A DNA stretch of 64,000 nucleotides, taken from contig NZ_PEFL01000001.1 in the NCBI RefSeq assembly GCF_002754475.1, positions 2,542,001-2,606,000 of the forward strand, given 5' to 3'. How positions within the stretch are numbered: the first letter of the stretch is position 1; every line of letters begins with the position of its first letter. Under the pieces are notes generated by a model. It was not told the origin of the DNA and did no database searches. It saw only the letters and a list, made by a program, of their open reading frames with translations. Source of the stretch: Comamonas sp. 26. GTDB lineage: Bacteria > Pseudomonadota > Gammaproteobacteria > Burkholderiales > Burkholderiaceae_C. Positions 8,673 to 18,089 of the stretch are shown here, piece by piece. The position numbers were made by a program, and so were the translations under genes.

Positions 8673-10421
8673 TTAAAAAGTCTCCCATTCGTCATCACCT
8701 GCCGTAGTGCTGGCGGGTTTAGGCTTTGCAACCGGCTTGCTGGCAGACAAAGCCGCCGGGCTGGCTGCTGCTTTACCAGCAGGCTTGATAGAAGGCCGGG
8801 CCTGAGCAGGTGCCGTCATTCGCACGGGTGCTTTGCGAAAATGGGCGGCCGGTGCCAGAGCTGGCATGGCCTGAGCGTCGAGCTTGAAGAAGCTCACGGT
8901 CTCAGCCAGCGCTGCCGCCTGTCCGCGCAAGGCGTCCGTCGCTGCAGCCGCTTCTTCCACCAGCGCGGCATTCTGCTGGGTCATCTGGTCCATTTGCGTG
9001 ACGGCTTGCGTCACTTGCTCAATGCCCGAGGTTTGCTGGTGGCTGGCCACCGAGATCTCACCCATGATGTCGGTGACGCGGCGCACGCTCATCACGATTT
9101 CATCCATGGTTCTGCCCGCCTCATCGACCTGATTGCCGCCCTCTTGCACCTTGGCAACAGAGTCATCAATCAGCTGTTTGATCTGCTTGGCGGCCTCAGC
9201 CGAGCGCTGAGCCAGCGTACGCACTTCAGACGCCACCACGGCAAAGCCGCGACCTTGATCGCCTGCACGTGCAGCCTCCACCGCCGCATTGAGCGCCAGA
9301 ATATTGGTCTGAAAGGCGATGGAGTCAATCACGCCAATGATGTCCACAATCTTGCGCGACGAATCATTGATAGCCGACATGGTCTGCACTACCTGAGCAA
9401 CCGTGGCACCGCCGCGCACGGCAACCTGCGATGCAGCGGCAGCCAGCTGATTGGCCTGCTGGGCATTGCCCGCGTTTTGCTGCACGGTAGAGGTCAGCTC
9501 TTCCATGGAAGCCGCAGTCTGCTCCAGCGAGCTGGCCTGCTCTTCGGTACGCGAGGACAAGTCTTGATTACCGCTGGCAATCTGACTGCTGGCCGAGGCG
9601 ATGGAGTCTGTGCCCTGACGCACCTGACCCACAATACGCTGCAAGCTGGTGTTCATATCCTTGAGCGCCTGCAGCAGCTGGCCCACTTCGTCCTTGCTTT
9701 GCACTGTGATGCTTGCGCTGAGATCGCCTGCCGCCACGGACTGTGCTAGTTTCACGGCCGATTCCAGCGGACGCGAGATAGAGCGTGCAACCACTACCGC
9801 CAGCGTCACGCCGATGACGAAAGAACCGAGCAGCAAAGCCATCACCCACCAGCGGGCCGCTGCATAAAGGTCGTCACCCGCCTGATTGGTTTCCTCGGTC
9901 GCCTGGGCGTTGATATCGGTCAGCGCATCCAGACGCGTATTGATTCCGCGACTGATCTTGAGCGAATCGCCCCGCAAGATTTCGCTGGCATCATCGTTGA
10001 GCAACTGGTGCGATAGATCCACCACTTTGGCCGTCTGCACCGCATAGGCTTTGAGATCCTCACCAATTTCCGCCAGCAGCGTCCTTTCCTTGTCGGTTTT
10101 CACATATTTCGAGTAAGACTGCTGGTTCTGGAGCAGTTCATCCCAGAGTTTGGGCATGCTCTTGTCATAGACCGCCATCTCCTCGGTCGACTGCGCGATC
10201 ACATGCTGCATGGTCTGCGAACGATAGCGCTGCAGCTGATAACGCATGTCCTGCAGGTTCTTGGCTGCCGGCAGCCACTGACGTGCCAAATCGGTAGCCG
10301 TGGCATTGACACGCTCCATCTGGACCAGGCCATACAGACCCGATACCGCACTGATCAGCAGGATCAGCACAAAAGACACCAGCAGCTTGTTGGCCAGCTT
10401 GAGATTGCGAAAGAAGTTCAT
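8673..10421 (-). CDS. Methyl-accepting chemotaxis protein
   Basis: A transmembrane chemoreceptor of about 582 residues. TM1 (about 8-30) starts after MNFFRNLKLANKLL, a four-helix-type ligand domain follows, TM2 ends VTLAVVVARSI, and then come a HAMP domain and the signalling hairpin with IAFQTNILALNAAVEAARAG. The C-terminus ends EWETF, matching the xWxxF pentapeptide that tethers CheR/CheB. I chose ATG 10421 over the upstream TTG 10493, because it starts directly before the TM1-flanking sequence. It converges with the transporter gene and is not in a che operon. Confidence 0.92.
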   Translation of the reverse strand: MNFFRNLKLANKLLVSFVLILLISAVSGLYGLVQMERVNATATDLARQWLPAAKNLQDMRYQLQRYRSQTMQHVIAQSTEEMAVYDKSMPKLWDELLQNQQSYSKYVKTDKERTLLAEIGEDLKAYAVQTAKVVDLSHQLLNDDASEILRGDSLKISRGINTRLDALTDINAQATEETNQAGDDLYAAARWWVMALLLGSFVIGVTLAVVVARSISRPLESAVKLAQSVAAGDLSASITVQSKDEVGQLLQALKDMNTSLQRIVGQVRQGTDSIASASSQIASGNQDLSSRTEEQASSLEQTAASMEELTSTVQQNAGNAQQANQLAAAASQVAVRGGATVAQVVQTMSAINDSSRKIVDIIGVIDSIAFQTNILALNAAVEAARAGDQGRGFAVVASEVRTLAQRSAEAAKQIKQLIDDSVAKVQEGGNQVDEAGRTMDEIVMSVRRVTDIMGEISVASHQQTSGIEQVTQAVTQMDQMTQQNAALVEEAAAATDALRGQAAALAETVSFFKLDAQAMPALAPAAHFRKAPVRMTAPAQARPSIKPAGKAAASPAALSASKPVAKPKPASTTAGDDEWETF

Positions 10422-10719
10422 GGGAGATTGGGGGCCCGGGCGACCTGCAAGGTCTGGCACCTGCGAGAGAGGGAAAGTGGGAAAGCGGTCCAAGAAAGCA
10501 CGTGCACACTGCGCGCGCCAGCGAATTCTATTCAGAATCTGTTACTGCCAGTAACTACACCCATGAATAAAAATGATGGAGGTATCAGGGACATAGCTGG
10601 GCTAAAAAGAAGCTCCGATAAAGCGCTCGAAAACCTTGTCAAAGGCCATTGCATCCCCAAAGCCGCCCGGCATGAGAAAATCAACAGTTATTTATCAACA
10701 AGAACACTACGGATTCACC

Positions 10720-11824
10720 ATGGAAGCAGAACGCGTCAACTCTATCGGCAACACCCTCCAAGATCTGTCCGAGCGCACGGCAGATCTCCGGAGGTATCTT
10801 TGACTACGATGCTAAATACGAACGCCTGCGCACAGTAAACGCCTCGCTGGAAGATCCTGCCGTCTGGAACGACCCAAAAAAGGCACAGGAGCTGGGCAAG
10901 GAAAAGAAGTCGCTCGACAACGTCGTGTTGACACTGGAAAAGCTCACCGCCGAGCTGGCTGACAACGCCGAGTTGTTCGAGATGAGCAAGGAAGAAGGCG
11001 ATGACGCCGGCCTTGAAACCATCGAAGCCGAAACCGCCAAGCTCAAGCCGCTGATCGAAGAACTCGAATTCCGCCGCATGTTCGGTGGCGAGGCCGATCC
11101 GCTGAACTGTTTCATCGACATTCAAGCCGGTGCCGGTGGTACCGAAGCCTGTGACTGGGCCAGCATGCTGCTGCGCCAGTACCTGAAGTACGCCGAACGC
11201 AAGGGCTTCAAAGCCACGGTCGAAGAAGAGACTCCAGGCGATGTGGCCGGCATCAAGAGCGCGACCATCAAGGTTGAAGGCGAGTACGCCTATGGCCTGC
11301 TGCGCACTGAAACCGGCGTGCACCGCCTGGTGCGCAAGAGCCCGTTCGACTCGTCCGGCGGCCGCCACACCAGCTTCTCGTCGCTGTTTGTCTACCCCGA
11401 GATTGATGACTCTATCGAGATCAACATCAATCCGTCTGACGTGCGTACCGACACCTACCGTGCCTCTGGCGCCGGTGGTCAGCACATCAACAAGACCGAC
11501 TCTGCCGTGCGCCTGACCCACATGCCCACAGGCATCGTGGTGCAGTGCCAGGATGGCCGCTCGCAGCACAGCAACCGCGATGTGGCATGGCAACGCCTGC
11601 GCTCGCGTCTGTATGACTACGAGATGCGCAAGCGCCAGGAAGAGCAGCAAAAGCTCGAAGACACCAAGACCGATGTGGGCTGGGGTCATCAAATCCGCTC
11701 CTATGTGCTGGACAACAGCCGCATCAAGGACTTGCGCACCAACGTCGAAGTCTCGGCCACCCAGAAGGTGCTGGACGGCGACCTGGATGTGTTTATCGAA
11801 GCCTCGCTCAAGCAAGGCCTCTGA
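10720..11824 (+). CDS. prfB: Peptide chain release factor 2 (programmed +1 frameshift)
   Basis: RF2 recognises UGA and UAA and releases the finished peptide. Translation starts at ATG 10720 and runs 27 codons to an in-frame TGA (10801-10803). A +1 shift at CTT continues from 10802 to 11824 and gives about 367 residues. SPF (in [11 protein letters not shown]), the stop-codon reading motif, and GGQ (in [11 protein letters not shown]), the hydrolysis motif, are both present. The frameshift makes RF2 regulate its own synthesis: low RF2 lets the ribosome pause at UGA and shift. Confidence 0.96.
10789..10803 (+). promoter_or_regulatory. prfB programmed frameshift site
   Basis: An internal Shine-Dalgarno-like GGAGG sits three bases before CTT-TGA-C, followed by the +1-frame codons GAC TAC GAT. 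The E. coli form has AGGGGGTATCTTTGAC. Here the element reads CCGGAGGTATCTTTGAC, so spacing and slippery codon are conserved and the stimulatory Shine-Dalgarno is slightly different. Confidence 0.93.
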
Positions 11825-11842
11825 TCCTCGAAAGGAATCGAT

Positions 11843-14563
11843 ATGCTGCAACTGCGTGACGGGCAAGCCCCGGCCACCGCCATTTACCGCGCCGACTACG
11901 AGGCTCCGGCCTGGTGGATCGACACGGTGGATCTGACTTTTGACCTGGACCCGGCAAAGACGCGCGTGCTGAGCAAGATGCGCGTGCGCCGCAACCCCGA
12001 TGTGCCAGCTCAGGCTCTGCGCCTTGATGGTGACGAGCTGAATCTGGCCCGTGTCATGGTCAACGGCGGTGGGACCTCGTTCAAGATGGACGGCGACCAG
12101 CTGGTACTGGAGAACCTGCCCGAAGGCAATGAGCCTGTGGAGCTGGAGATCTTCACCACCTGCTGCCCCGCCAAGAACACCAAGCTCATGGGCTTGTATG
12201 TGAGCGAGGACACTTTCTTCACGCAGTGCGAAGCAGAGGGTTTCCGCCGCATCACCTACTTCCTGGACCGCCCTGATGTGATGGCCATGTACACCGTCAC
12301 ACTGCGCGCCAGCAAGGCCCAGTACCCGGTGCTCCTATCCAACGGCAATCTGGTGGATTCCGGTGAGCTGGAAGATGGCCGCCACTTTGCCAAGTGGGTC
12401 GATCCGCACAAAAAGCCCAGCTACTTGTTTGCACTGGTCGCTGGCAACCTCGTCGCACGCGAACAAAAGATCAAGAGCCGCGCTGGCAACGAGCACCTGC
12501 TGCAGGTCTTTGTGCGCCCCGGCGATCTGGAAAAGACCGAGCACGCCATGAACTCCCTCATGCACTCTGTGGCATGGGATGAGGCGCGCTTTGGCCTGAG
12601 CCTTGACCTGGATCGCTTCATGATCGTCGCCACCAGCGACTTCAACATGGGTGCCATGGAAAACAAAGGCCTGAACATCTTCAACACGAAGTACGTTCTG
12701 GCCAGCCAGGCTACTGCCACCGATACCGACTACGCCAATATCGAGTCCGTCGTCGGCCACGAATACTTCCATAACTGGACGGGTAACCGCGTCACCTGCC
12801 GCGACTGGTTCCAGCTCTCGCTCAAGGAAGGCCTGACGGTCTTCCGCGACCAGGAATTCAGCATGGACATGGCAGGTGCCGCATCGGCCCGGGCCGTCAA
12901 GCGTATCGACGATGTGCGCGTGCTGCGCACCGTGCAGTTCCCCGAAGATGCTGGCCCCATGGCTCACCCCGTGCGCCCCGACAGCTATATCGAGATCAAC
13001 AACTTCTACACGGTCACGATCTACGAAAAGGGCGCGGAAGTCGTGCGCATGCAGCACAACCTGGTGGGCCGCGAAGGCTTTGCCAAGGGCATGAAGCTGT
13101 ACTTCGAGCGCCATGACGGCCACGCGGTAACTTGCGACGATTTCTCGCAAGCCATTGCCGATGCCAACCCCGAATCGGCGCTGGCCCAGAACCTGCAGCA
13201 GTTCCGCCGCTGGTATAGCCAGGCCGGAACGCCCGTGCTCAAGGCCGTGGGCCAGTACGACGCTGCCGCTCAGACCTACACGCTGACGCTATCGCAAAGC
13301 TGCGCCCCCACCGTGGACCAGAGCGAGAAGCTGCCTTTTGTCATTCCCGTGCAAATGGGTCTGCTCACGGCCGCCGGTCAAGCCATTGCGCTGCAACTAC
13401 AAGGTGAGGAAGCCGCTCAAGGCACCAGCCGCATGCTGGTTCTGACCGAAGCCGAACAAAGCTTTGTCTTCACCAACGTGCCAGAAGAGCCTGTGCCATC
13501 ACTGCTGCGCAGCTTCAGCGCCCCCGTGGTGCTGGACTGCGAATTCAACGATGCCGATCTGCTGACCCTGCTGGCACACGACAGCGACCCATTCAACCAA
13601 TGGGAAGCCAGCCAGCGTCTGGGCCTGCGCTACGCTCTCAAGTCCATAGCTACTCCGGCTGATACAGCAAGCGCTAGCGGCCAATCTGGCACTGAAATTC
13701 TGCCTGCAGATTTTGTGCAAGCCATGCGCCGCGTGCTGCAAGATGACAAGCTGGACGCCGCTTTCAAGGACTTGGTGCTCACGCTCCCGTCCGAGAGCTA
13801 CATCGCCGAACAGCTGGCCGAGGTCGACCCGCAACGCGTGCACGCCGTGCGCGAAGCCATGATCTTGCAACTGGCCACCACGCTGCAGCCCGAATGGGAA
13901 GCCACATGGGAAGCCAACCGCGACACCGGTGCCTACACGCCTGACCATATCAGCGCAGGCCGCCGCGCCCTCGCCGGTCGCTCTCTCTCCATGCTGTGCC
14001 TGAACGCCGCCCAGACAGGCGATACCATCTGGCCCGGCAAGGCCTACCAGCGCTGCAAGGATGCAGGCAACATGACCGACCGCATGGCAGCTCTGGCTGC
14101 TCTGGTCTACAGCGCAAGCCCCTTGGCAGAGCAGGCACTGCAACGCTTCCATGCGCTGTTCAAGAACGATGCGCTGGTGCTGGACAAATGGTTTGCCCTT
14201 CAAGGCGCTGCCAGCGACCGCGGCGGCAATGTGCTGCCCGCTGTCCAGGCACTGATGAAGCACCCTGACTTCCAGATCAAGAACCCCAACCGCGCACGCA
14301 GCCTGATCTTCAGCTACTGCAACAACGCTGGCGCCTTCCACCGAGCTGACGCCGCCGGTTATGCCTTCTGGGCCGATCGCGTGATTGAGATTGACGGTTT
14401 CAACCCCCAGGTTGCCGCCCGCCTCACCCGCGTGATGGACCGCTGGAAAAAGCTGCCCGAGCCCTACCGCGCCGCAGCCCGCACAGCCCTTGAGCGTGTA
14501 GCCGCCAAGACCGACCTGTCCAACGATGTGCGCGAGGTGATTACCCGCGCTCTGGCGGACTAA
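11843..14563 (+). CDS. pepN: Aminopeptidase N (M1 family)
   Basis: A 906-residue zinc aminopeptidase of the PepN type that removes N-terminal residues from peptides in the cytoplasm. The exopeptidase motif GAMEN is in NMGAMENKGLNIF. The zinc site HEYFH is followed 18 residues later by the third ligand E in LKEGLTVFRDQEF. It follows prfB by 18 bp. Codons around 13648-13695 carry a copy of the dispersed palindromic repeat, giving an Ala/Ser-rich insertion SIATPADTASASGQSG in the C-terminal region; the frame is kept. Confidence 0.95.
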   Translation: MLQLRDGQAPATAIYRADYEAPAWWIDTVDLTFDLDPAKTRVLSKMRVRRNPDVPAQALRLDGDELNLARVMVNGGGTSFKMDGDQLVLENLPEGNEPVELEIFTTCCPAKNTKLMGLYVSEDTFFTQCEAEGFRRITYFLDRPDVMAMYTVTLRASKAQYPVLLSNGNLVDSGELEDGRHFAKWVDPHKKPSYLFALVAGNLVAREQKIKSRAGNEHLLQVFVRPGDLEKTEHAMNSLMHSVAWDEARFGLSLDLDRFMIVATSDFNMGAMENKGLNIFNTKYVLASQATATDTDYANIESVVGHEYFHNWTGNRVTCRDWFQLSLKEGLTVFRDQEFSMDMAGAASARAVKRIDDVRVLRTVQFPEDAGPMAHPVRPDSYIEINNFYTVTIYEKGAEVVRMQHNLVGREGFAKGMKLYFERHDGHAVTCDDFSQAIADANPESALAQNLQQFRRWYSQAGTPVLKAVGQYDAAAQTYTLTLSQSCAPTVDQSEKLPFVIPVQMGLLTAAGQAIALQLQGEEAAQGTSRMLVLTEAEQSFVFTNVPEEPVPSLLRSFSAPVVLDCEFNDADLLTLLAHDSDPFNQWEASQRLGLRYALKSIATPADTASASGQSGTEILPADFVQAMRRVLQDDKLDAAFKDLVLTLPSESYIAEQLAEVDPQRVHAVREAMILQLATTLQPEWEATWEANRDTGAYTPDHISAGRRALAGRSLSMLCLNAAQTGDTIWPGKAYQRCKDAGNMTDRMAALAALVYSASPLAEQALQRFHALFKNDALVLDKWFALQGAASDRGGNVLPAVQALMKHPDFQIKNPNRARSLIFSYCNNAGAFHRADAAGYAFWADRVIEIDGFNPQVAARLTRVMDRWKKLPEPYRAAARTALERVAAKTDLSNDVREVITRALAD
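13648..13695 (+). repeat. Dispersed palindromic repeat inside pepN coding sequence
   Basis: CATAGCTACTC, then CAAGCGCTAG and GGCCAATCTG match in order the intergenic copies at 36817-36862 and 52857-52902 (ATAGCTACTC, AAGCGTTAG, GCAAATTT). The insert length keeps the pepN frame and encodes about 16 small residues. Confidence 0.6.
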
Positions 14564-14665
14564 CAAGTACCCCTGAGCCGCGTCGCGCCAGGGGCACTGA
14601 AATGCAGATCATTAGCAGATGCACACCCCATCAAAGCATCTGCTCGTATTTTTAGGAGTTGAACC

Positions 14666-15688
14666 ATGAAGAAGAACATTAGCCTGACCCGCTACCTGGT
14701 CGAGCAGCAACGCGTGGACGGTCTCATCCCCGGCCAACTGCGCCTGCTGCTGGAAGTGGTGGCCCGCGCCTGCAAACGCATCAGCTTTGCCGTAAACAAG
14801 GGCGAACTCGGTGACGTGATGGGCACTGCCGGCAGCGAAAACGTGCAAGGCGAAGTGCAAAAAAAGCTGGACATCATCGCCAACGAAACACTGATCGAAG
14901 CTAACGAATGGGGCGGCCACCTGGCAGCCATGGCCTCGGAAGAAATGGAAGGCATCTACGTGGTGCCCAACCGTTATCCTCAAGGCGAATACCTGCTGAT
15001 GTTTGACCCACTGGACGGCTCGTCCAACATCGACATCAACATGTCGATTGGCACCATCTTCAGCGTACTCAAGAAGCCCGAAGGCCACCCCGGCGTTCAT
15101 GAAAGCGACTTCTTCCAGCCCGGCACTCAGCAAGTCGCCGCCGGTTACTGCATCTACGGCCCACAGACCACTCTGGTGCTGACCGTGGGTGACGGCGTTG
15201 CCATGTTTACCCTGGATCGCGAGCAAGGCTCCTTCCTGCTGGTCGAAGAGAACGTCAAGATCCCGGAAGACACCAAGGAATTCGCCATCAATATGTCGAA
15301 CATGCGCCACTGGGACGAGCCTGTGAAGCGCTATGTGGACGAAGTGCTGGCCGGCAAGGAAGGCCCGCGCCAGAAGGATTTCAACATGCGCTGGGTAGCA
15401 GCCATGGTCGCCGACGTGCACCGCATCTTGTGCCGCGGCGGCGTCTTCATGTACCCCTGGGACAAGCGCGAACCACTGAAGCCCGGAAAGCTGCGCCTGA
15501 TGTACGAAGCCAACCCCATGAGCTGGCTGATCGAACAAGCCGGCGGCATGGCCACCAACGGCCGCGAGCGCATTCTGGACATCCAGCCCACCCAGCTCCA
15601 CGAACGCGTCAGCGTCGTCCTCGGCTCCAAGAACGAAGTGGAACGCGTAACCCGCTATCACCTAGAAGCGGACGAAAAAGCGCTATAA
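14666..15688 (+). CDS. fbp: Fructose-1,6-bisphosphatase, class 1
   Basis: A 340-residue enzyme of gluconeogenesis that hydrolyses fructose 1,6-bisphosphate. The metal-binding signature [20 protein letters not shown] is intact, as is the C-terminal [15 protein letters not shown] region that contributes to the sugar-phosphate site. The start is preceded by TAGGAGTTGAACC, a clear ribosome-binding site. It lies 102 bp after pepN and is followed directly by tRNA-Thr. Confidence 0.95.
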   Translation: MKKNISLTRYLVEQQRVDGLIPGQLRLLLEVVARACKRISFAVNKGELGDVMGTAGSENVQGEVQKKLDIIANETLIEANEWGGHLAAMASEEMEGIYVVPNRYPQGEYLLMFDPLDGSSNIDINMSIGTIFSVLKKPEGHPGVHESDFFQPGTQQVAAGYCIYGPQTTLVLTVGDGVAMFTLDREQGSFLLVEENVKIPEDTKEFAINMSNMRHWDEPVKRYVDEVLAGKEGPRQKDFNMRWVAAMVADVHRILCRGGVFMYPWDKREPLKPGKLRLMYEANPMSWLIEQAGGMATNGRERILDIQPTQLHERVSVVLGSKNEVERVTRYHLEADEKAL

Positions 15689-15700
15689 TTTTAGACTAAC

Positions 15701-15776
15701 GCCGGTGTAGCTCAGTCGGTAGAGCAGCTCATTCGTAATGAGAAGGTCGGGTGTTCGATTCATCTCTCCGGCACCA
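15701..15776 (+). tRNA. tRNA-Thr (CGT anticodon)
   Basis: A 76-nt cloverleaf with CCA encoded. Acceptor GCCGGTG pairs with CTCCGGC with one U-U mismatch at the sixth pair. The D arm is GCTC/GAGC, and the anticodon loop TTCGTAA has CGT at 15734-15736. The T arm GGGTG/CATCT uses two G-U pairs. The 3' part is repeated at 19588 with a T-A to C-G pair change in the T stem. The 3' half here may therefore have been supplied by the integrated element. Confidence 0.95.
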
Positions 15777-15791
15777 AGTAGACAAAGAAAA

Positions 15792-15828
15792 CCCCGCTAT
15801 CTAAACGGTAGCGGGGTTTTGCTTTTTC
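15792..15828 (+). terminator. Terminator after tRNA-Thr
   Basis: CCCCGCTA and TAGCGGGG form an 8-bp stem followed by TTTTGCTTTTT. A related but weaker hairpin follows the second tRNA 3' end near 19650. Confidence 0.75.
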
Positions 15829-15834
15829 CGGGGT

Positions 15835-15855
15835 ATGTAAGGGCGGATGTAAGAC
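15835..15855 (+). repeat. Integrase arm-type repeat, left end
   Basis: ATGTAAGGGCGGATGTAAGA plus C occurs here and again at 19439-19459 in the same orientation, inside the two ends of the element. Each copy contains a tandem ATGTAAG pair. An inverted GTCTTACAT is at 19422-19430. Position and structure suggest binding sites for the integrase or its accessory protein. Confidence 0.55.
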
Positions 15856-15944
15856 GATTTCGGCAATGCCGCCCAGCGCCAGCAACAAAAAACTCTCGCG
15901 CGCGCGGGCGATGCATGCGTCAAATCAGGCACTCAGTGCGGGGA

Positions 15945-16481
15945 TCAGTCCCAAGTGCTCAGGTCGTGAGCGTATTCATCGCGCTCTCGAATCCAACCAT
16001 CGTCATCTGTGCGCAGGGTCTGGACTGGCGCAGCCTTGGGAGACTTCCAAGAGTGGCGCGCGCTGGCTCTTTGCTGTGCTGCGCGGGCTGTGTGCAATCG
16101 GTCGTGGCGCGGTGCTGTCCGTTGGGTGCGGTGGCCCACTACAGTCCATAGCTCTGTCAGTGAATTGATGGTGTTCGGGTGCTTTTTTGAAGGCGTGGAA
16201 TGTTCAATCCCTACACAGGATAGGGTTCGATGTTTCCCCCCCTCTTTTTCAATCCCTATTGGGTTCTGTTCAATCCCTATGGAGTTTGGCGCAGGCTTGT
16301 CCTGGGGAGTTTTTTTCGATGGCCTGATGGTGTTTACATCAATGCCCAACCCTTGCATGGCTGCCGTCGGGTCGCGTTCGATAGCAGCCACCAGAACGGG
16401 CCATAGCGGCCCATTCGCCACAGGCAGGCCCAACGCCTCGCATCGCTGCAAAACTGCGGCAATGGCCCATTGCTTCACCAC
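15945..16481 (-). CDS. Hypothetical protein after relaxase
   Basis: 178 residues, overlapping the end of the relaxase gene by a few bases, so translation is probably coupled. The N-terminal part (VKQWAIAAVLQRCEALGLPVANG) looks helical and globular. The middle carries three near-repeats of the type SIGIEQNPIGIE/VGIEHS and the C-terminus is Arg-rich and low in complexity. I do not recognise a family. As the final gene of a mobilisation operon it could be an accessory mobilisation factor. Confidence 0.55.
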   Translation of the reverse strand: MVKQWAIAAVLQRCEALGLPVANGPLWPVLVAAIERDPTAAMQGLGIDVNTIRPSKKTPQDKPAPNSIGIEQNPIGIEKEGGKHRTLSCVGIEHSTPSKKHPNTINSLTELWTVVGHRTQRTAPRHDRLHTARAAQQRASARHSWKSPKAAPVQTLRTDDDGWIRERDEYAHDLSTWD

Positions 16482-17050
16482 CCCCGCATCTTCGCCCCAG
16501 CATGTTTCAAGCCAGCAGGCCCAGCCACCGTAGAAAAGAACTGTTCTCGCAAACGCTTGAGCGCTACGCGGTCGATAGGTGTACTGCCAACGTGTGCGCC
16601 ATCTTTCACAGGCAATAGCAGCGCATGCAGATGCTTTGCAGATTCGTCACAGTGAATAACGGCACTCAGCACAGGCAGGGACAAGGCACCCCTCAGCCAC
16701 GCTAAGCACTGCACAAAGTAGGCGTCAGGGTCGGCAATTTCAGTCATCTGCGGCAGACTGAAAACTGCCTCGATGGCTTGACAGTGGTCGCAGCGCAGTT
16801 TGTCCATGTTTACACCCACGGCAGTCAGAAGGTCATCCGCTAAGGCTTGCACTTCAGTAGCGGACTCAGGCCCGTGCAAAACGATGTTGCCGTGGGTACG
16901 TGTCGGGTCTATGCGACCAGTAGCACCTTGCTCTGCCTGAATCTCGCGCAGGTTGTGGCGGGCGGCCTCCAGCAGAGTGCAGGGCTTGCGGCCGTTCACG
17001 CGGGACAGGCCGATACTCTTAACGGCAAAGTGAGCGATGCTTTCAGCCAT
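16475..17050 (-). CDS. MobV/Pre-type plasmid recombination (relaxase) protein, short
   Basis: 191 residues starting MAESIAHFAVKSIG. The diagnostic histidine cluster HCDESAKHLH (HxDExxxHxH) is in the C-terminal half, preceded by VLSAVI. MobV relaxases nick at an origin of transfer to start mobilisation. Family members usually run to 300-500 residues, so this one is short, keeping the catalytic domain but little else. Its start overlaps the stop of the upstream gene (17043-17050). Confidence 0.75.
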   Translation of the reverse strand: MAESIAHFAVKSIGLSRVNGRKPCTLLEAARHNLREIQAEQGATGRIDPTRTHGNIVLHGPESATEVQALADDLLTAVGVNMDKLRCDHCQAIEAVFSLPQMTEIADPDAYFVQCLAWLRGALSLPVLSAVIHCDESAKHLHALLLPVKDGAHVGSTPIDRVALKRLREQFFSTVAGPAGLKHAGAKMRGW

Positions 17051-17519
17051 GCAAAGCCTCCCCGTTCTCGAACATCTCACGTTGAGTGGGATGTAGCTTG
17101 CGTGCTCGTGCTTTGTTGATTGCATTGGCGCGGCGGTAGGCGTGAGCAGCCTTTGCACGCAGGGCTGCGCGGGCCTTGCGAACCTGGATACACCACGCAT
17201 CAGCACCAGCATCTCGGGCCTGCGCGATGATGCTTTGCGGCAACTTGTACGCGGCAACAATCACGGTCCGGCCATCGCTGCAACCCGTGGCGCGCTCGTC
17301 GCTATTTATAGGCCAGCCGTAACGGTCGGTTAGGTAGTGCACATGCGCAGCGGCGCGCATTGTGCCCAACTCGGTCATGGTGTCGCCTGCGGTCAGGACT
17401 TCGCCTGCCAACATACGGGCCAGGACTTCAGCACAGGCACTATTCAAGCGCTGCGGATATGAGAAACTGCGCTTGTTCGGGGCGCTCGGGTTTTCTTTGG
17501 AATGCTCGGGCGTTTTCAT
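17043..17519 (-). CDS. Probable helix-turn-helix protein of the island
   Basis: 158 residues from ATG 17519. The central part MLAGEVLTAGDTMTELGTMRAAAHVHYL resembles the short winged-helix domains found in phage and island proteins. The C-terminus (RAALRAKAAHAYRRANAINKARARK) is strongly basic and helical, suiting nucleic-acid contact. It is the first gene of the three-gene mobilisation operon. The function is not certain. Confidence 0.6.
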   Translation of the reverse strand: MKTPEHSKENPSAPNKRSFSYPQRLNSACAEVLARMLAGEVLTAGDTMTELGTMRAAAHVHYLTDRYGWPINSDERATGCSDGRTVIVAAYKLPQSIIAQARDAGADAWCIQVRKARAALRAKAAHAYRRANAINKARARKLHPTQREMFENGEALHG

Positions 17520-17598
17520 TTGCCAGCCCTCCCCCATTGAAACCATCGGGACGGGGCGGCGCACCACGCGCGCAGCAATAGATGATTGATGGCGGTCT

Positions 17599-17826
17599 TC
17601 ATTCCGCTGCCCCCAGCACGCGCTTCAATTCGCTAACCGGCCAGGCTAGACGGCCATTGATGCGAATTGGGCGGATAGGGCCGTTTTCCATGCATGCCCA
17701 AGCCCTTAGCGTTTGCTGCGCTCGGTTCAGGTGATGAGCGGCGCAGGCTGTTTCAACGGCGTGGCGGGTTTCGCAGTCAAGCGGGATGAAATTTTCTTGC
17801 CTAGCAGGCGTAAGAAGTTTGGGCAT
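17599..17826 (-). CDS. AlpA/excisionase-like small DNA-binding protein
   Basis: 75 residues starting MPKLLTPARQENFIPLD. The segment NRAQQTLRAWACMENGPIRPIRINGRLAWPVSELKRVL has the helix, PIRINGRLAWP and final-helix layout of MerR/AlpA-type excisionases, which help integrases remove islands. It lies next to the integrase gene, which supports the call. Confidence 0.65.
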   Translation of the reverse strand: MPKLLTPARQENFIPLDCETRHAVETACAAHHLNRAQQTLRAWACMENGPIRPIRINGRLAWPVSELKRVLGAAE

Positions 17827-18089
17827 GATTGCTCCAGAAAATCGAATAGGCAAGCCACAAGTGGCTAACTTTTCCAATTTCCGCAGCGTGGTAGCGACCG
17901 CAGGTTATCGCGGTGTCGTCATATCGCAGACGGCTGGCGCATAACGTCAATGACGTATGAACTCACGCTTCCTAATGCCCATCTGGCGAGGCACCCTAGT
18001 TCAAGGGGTTGTGGCTTTCCACAATGTCATCACTCATTGCAAGCGAGTTACTCAGATGTTCTGAATCATACATCAGCACTCATCTTGCT
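17827..18089. other. Non-coding gap between AlpA-like gene and integrase end
   Basis: About 260 bp without a supported gene. It includes CGTCAATGACGT, a near-palindrome at about 17945, and a GTTATCGCGGTGTC stretch upstream of the AlpA-like gene, so it probably holds that gene's promoter. No terminator is evident after the integrase. Confidence 0.4.

Noticed and set aside
15738..16151. 137-codon + frame after tRNA-Thr
   Set aside because: Starts inside the tRNA and terminator and runs antisense to an island gene.
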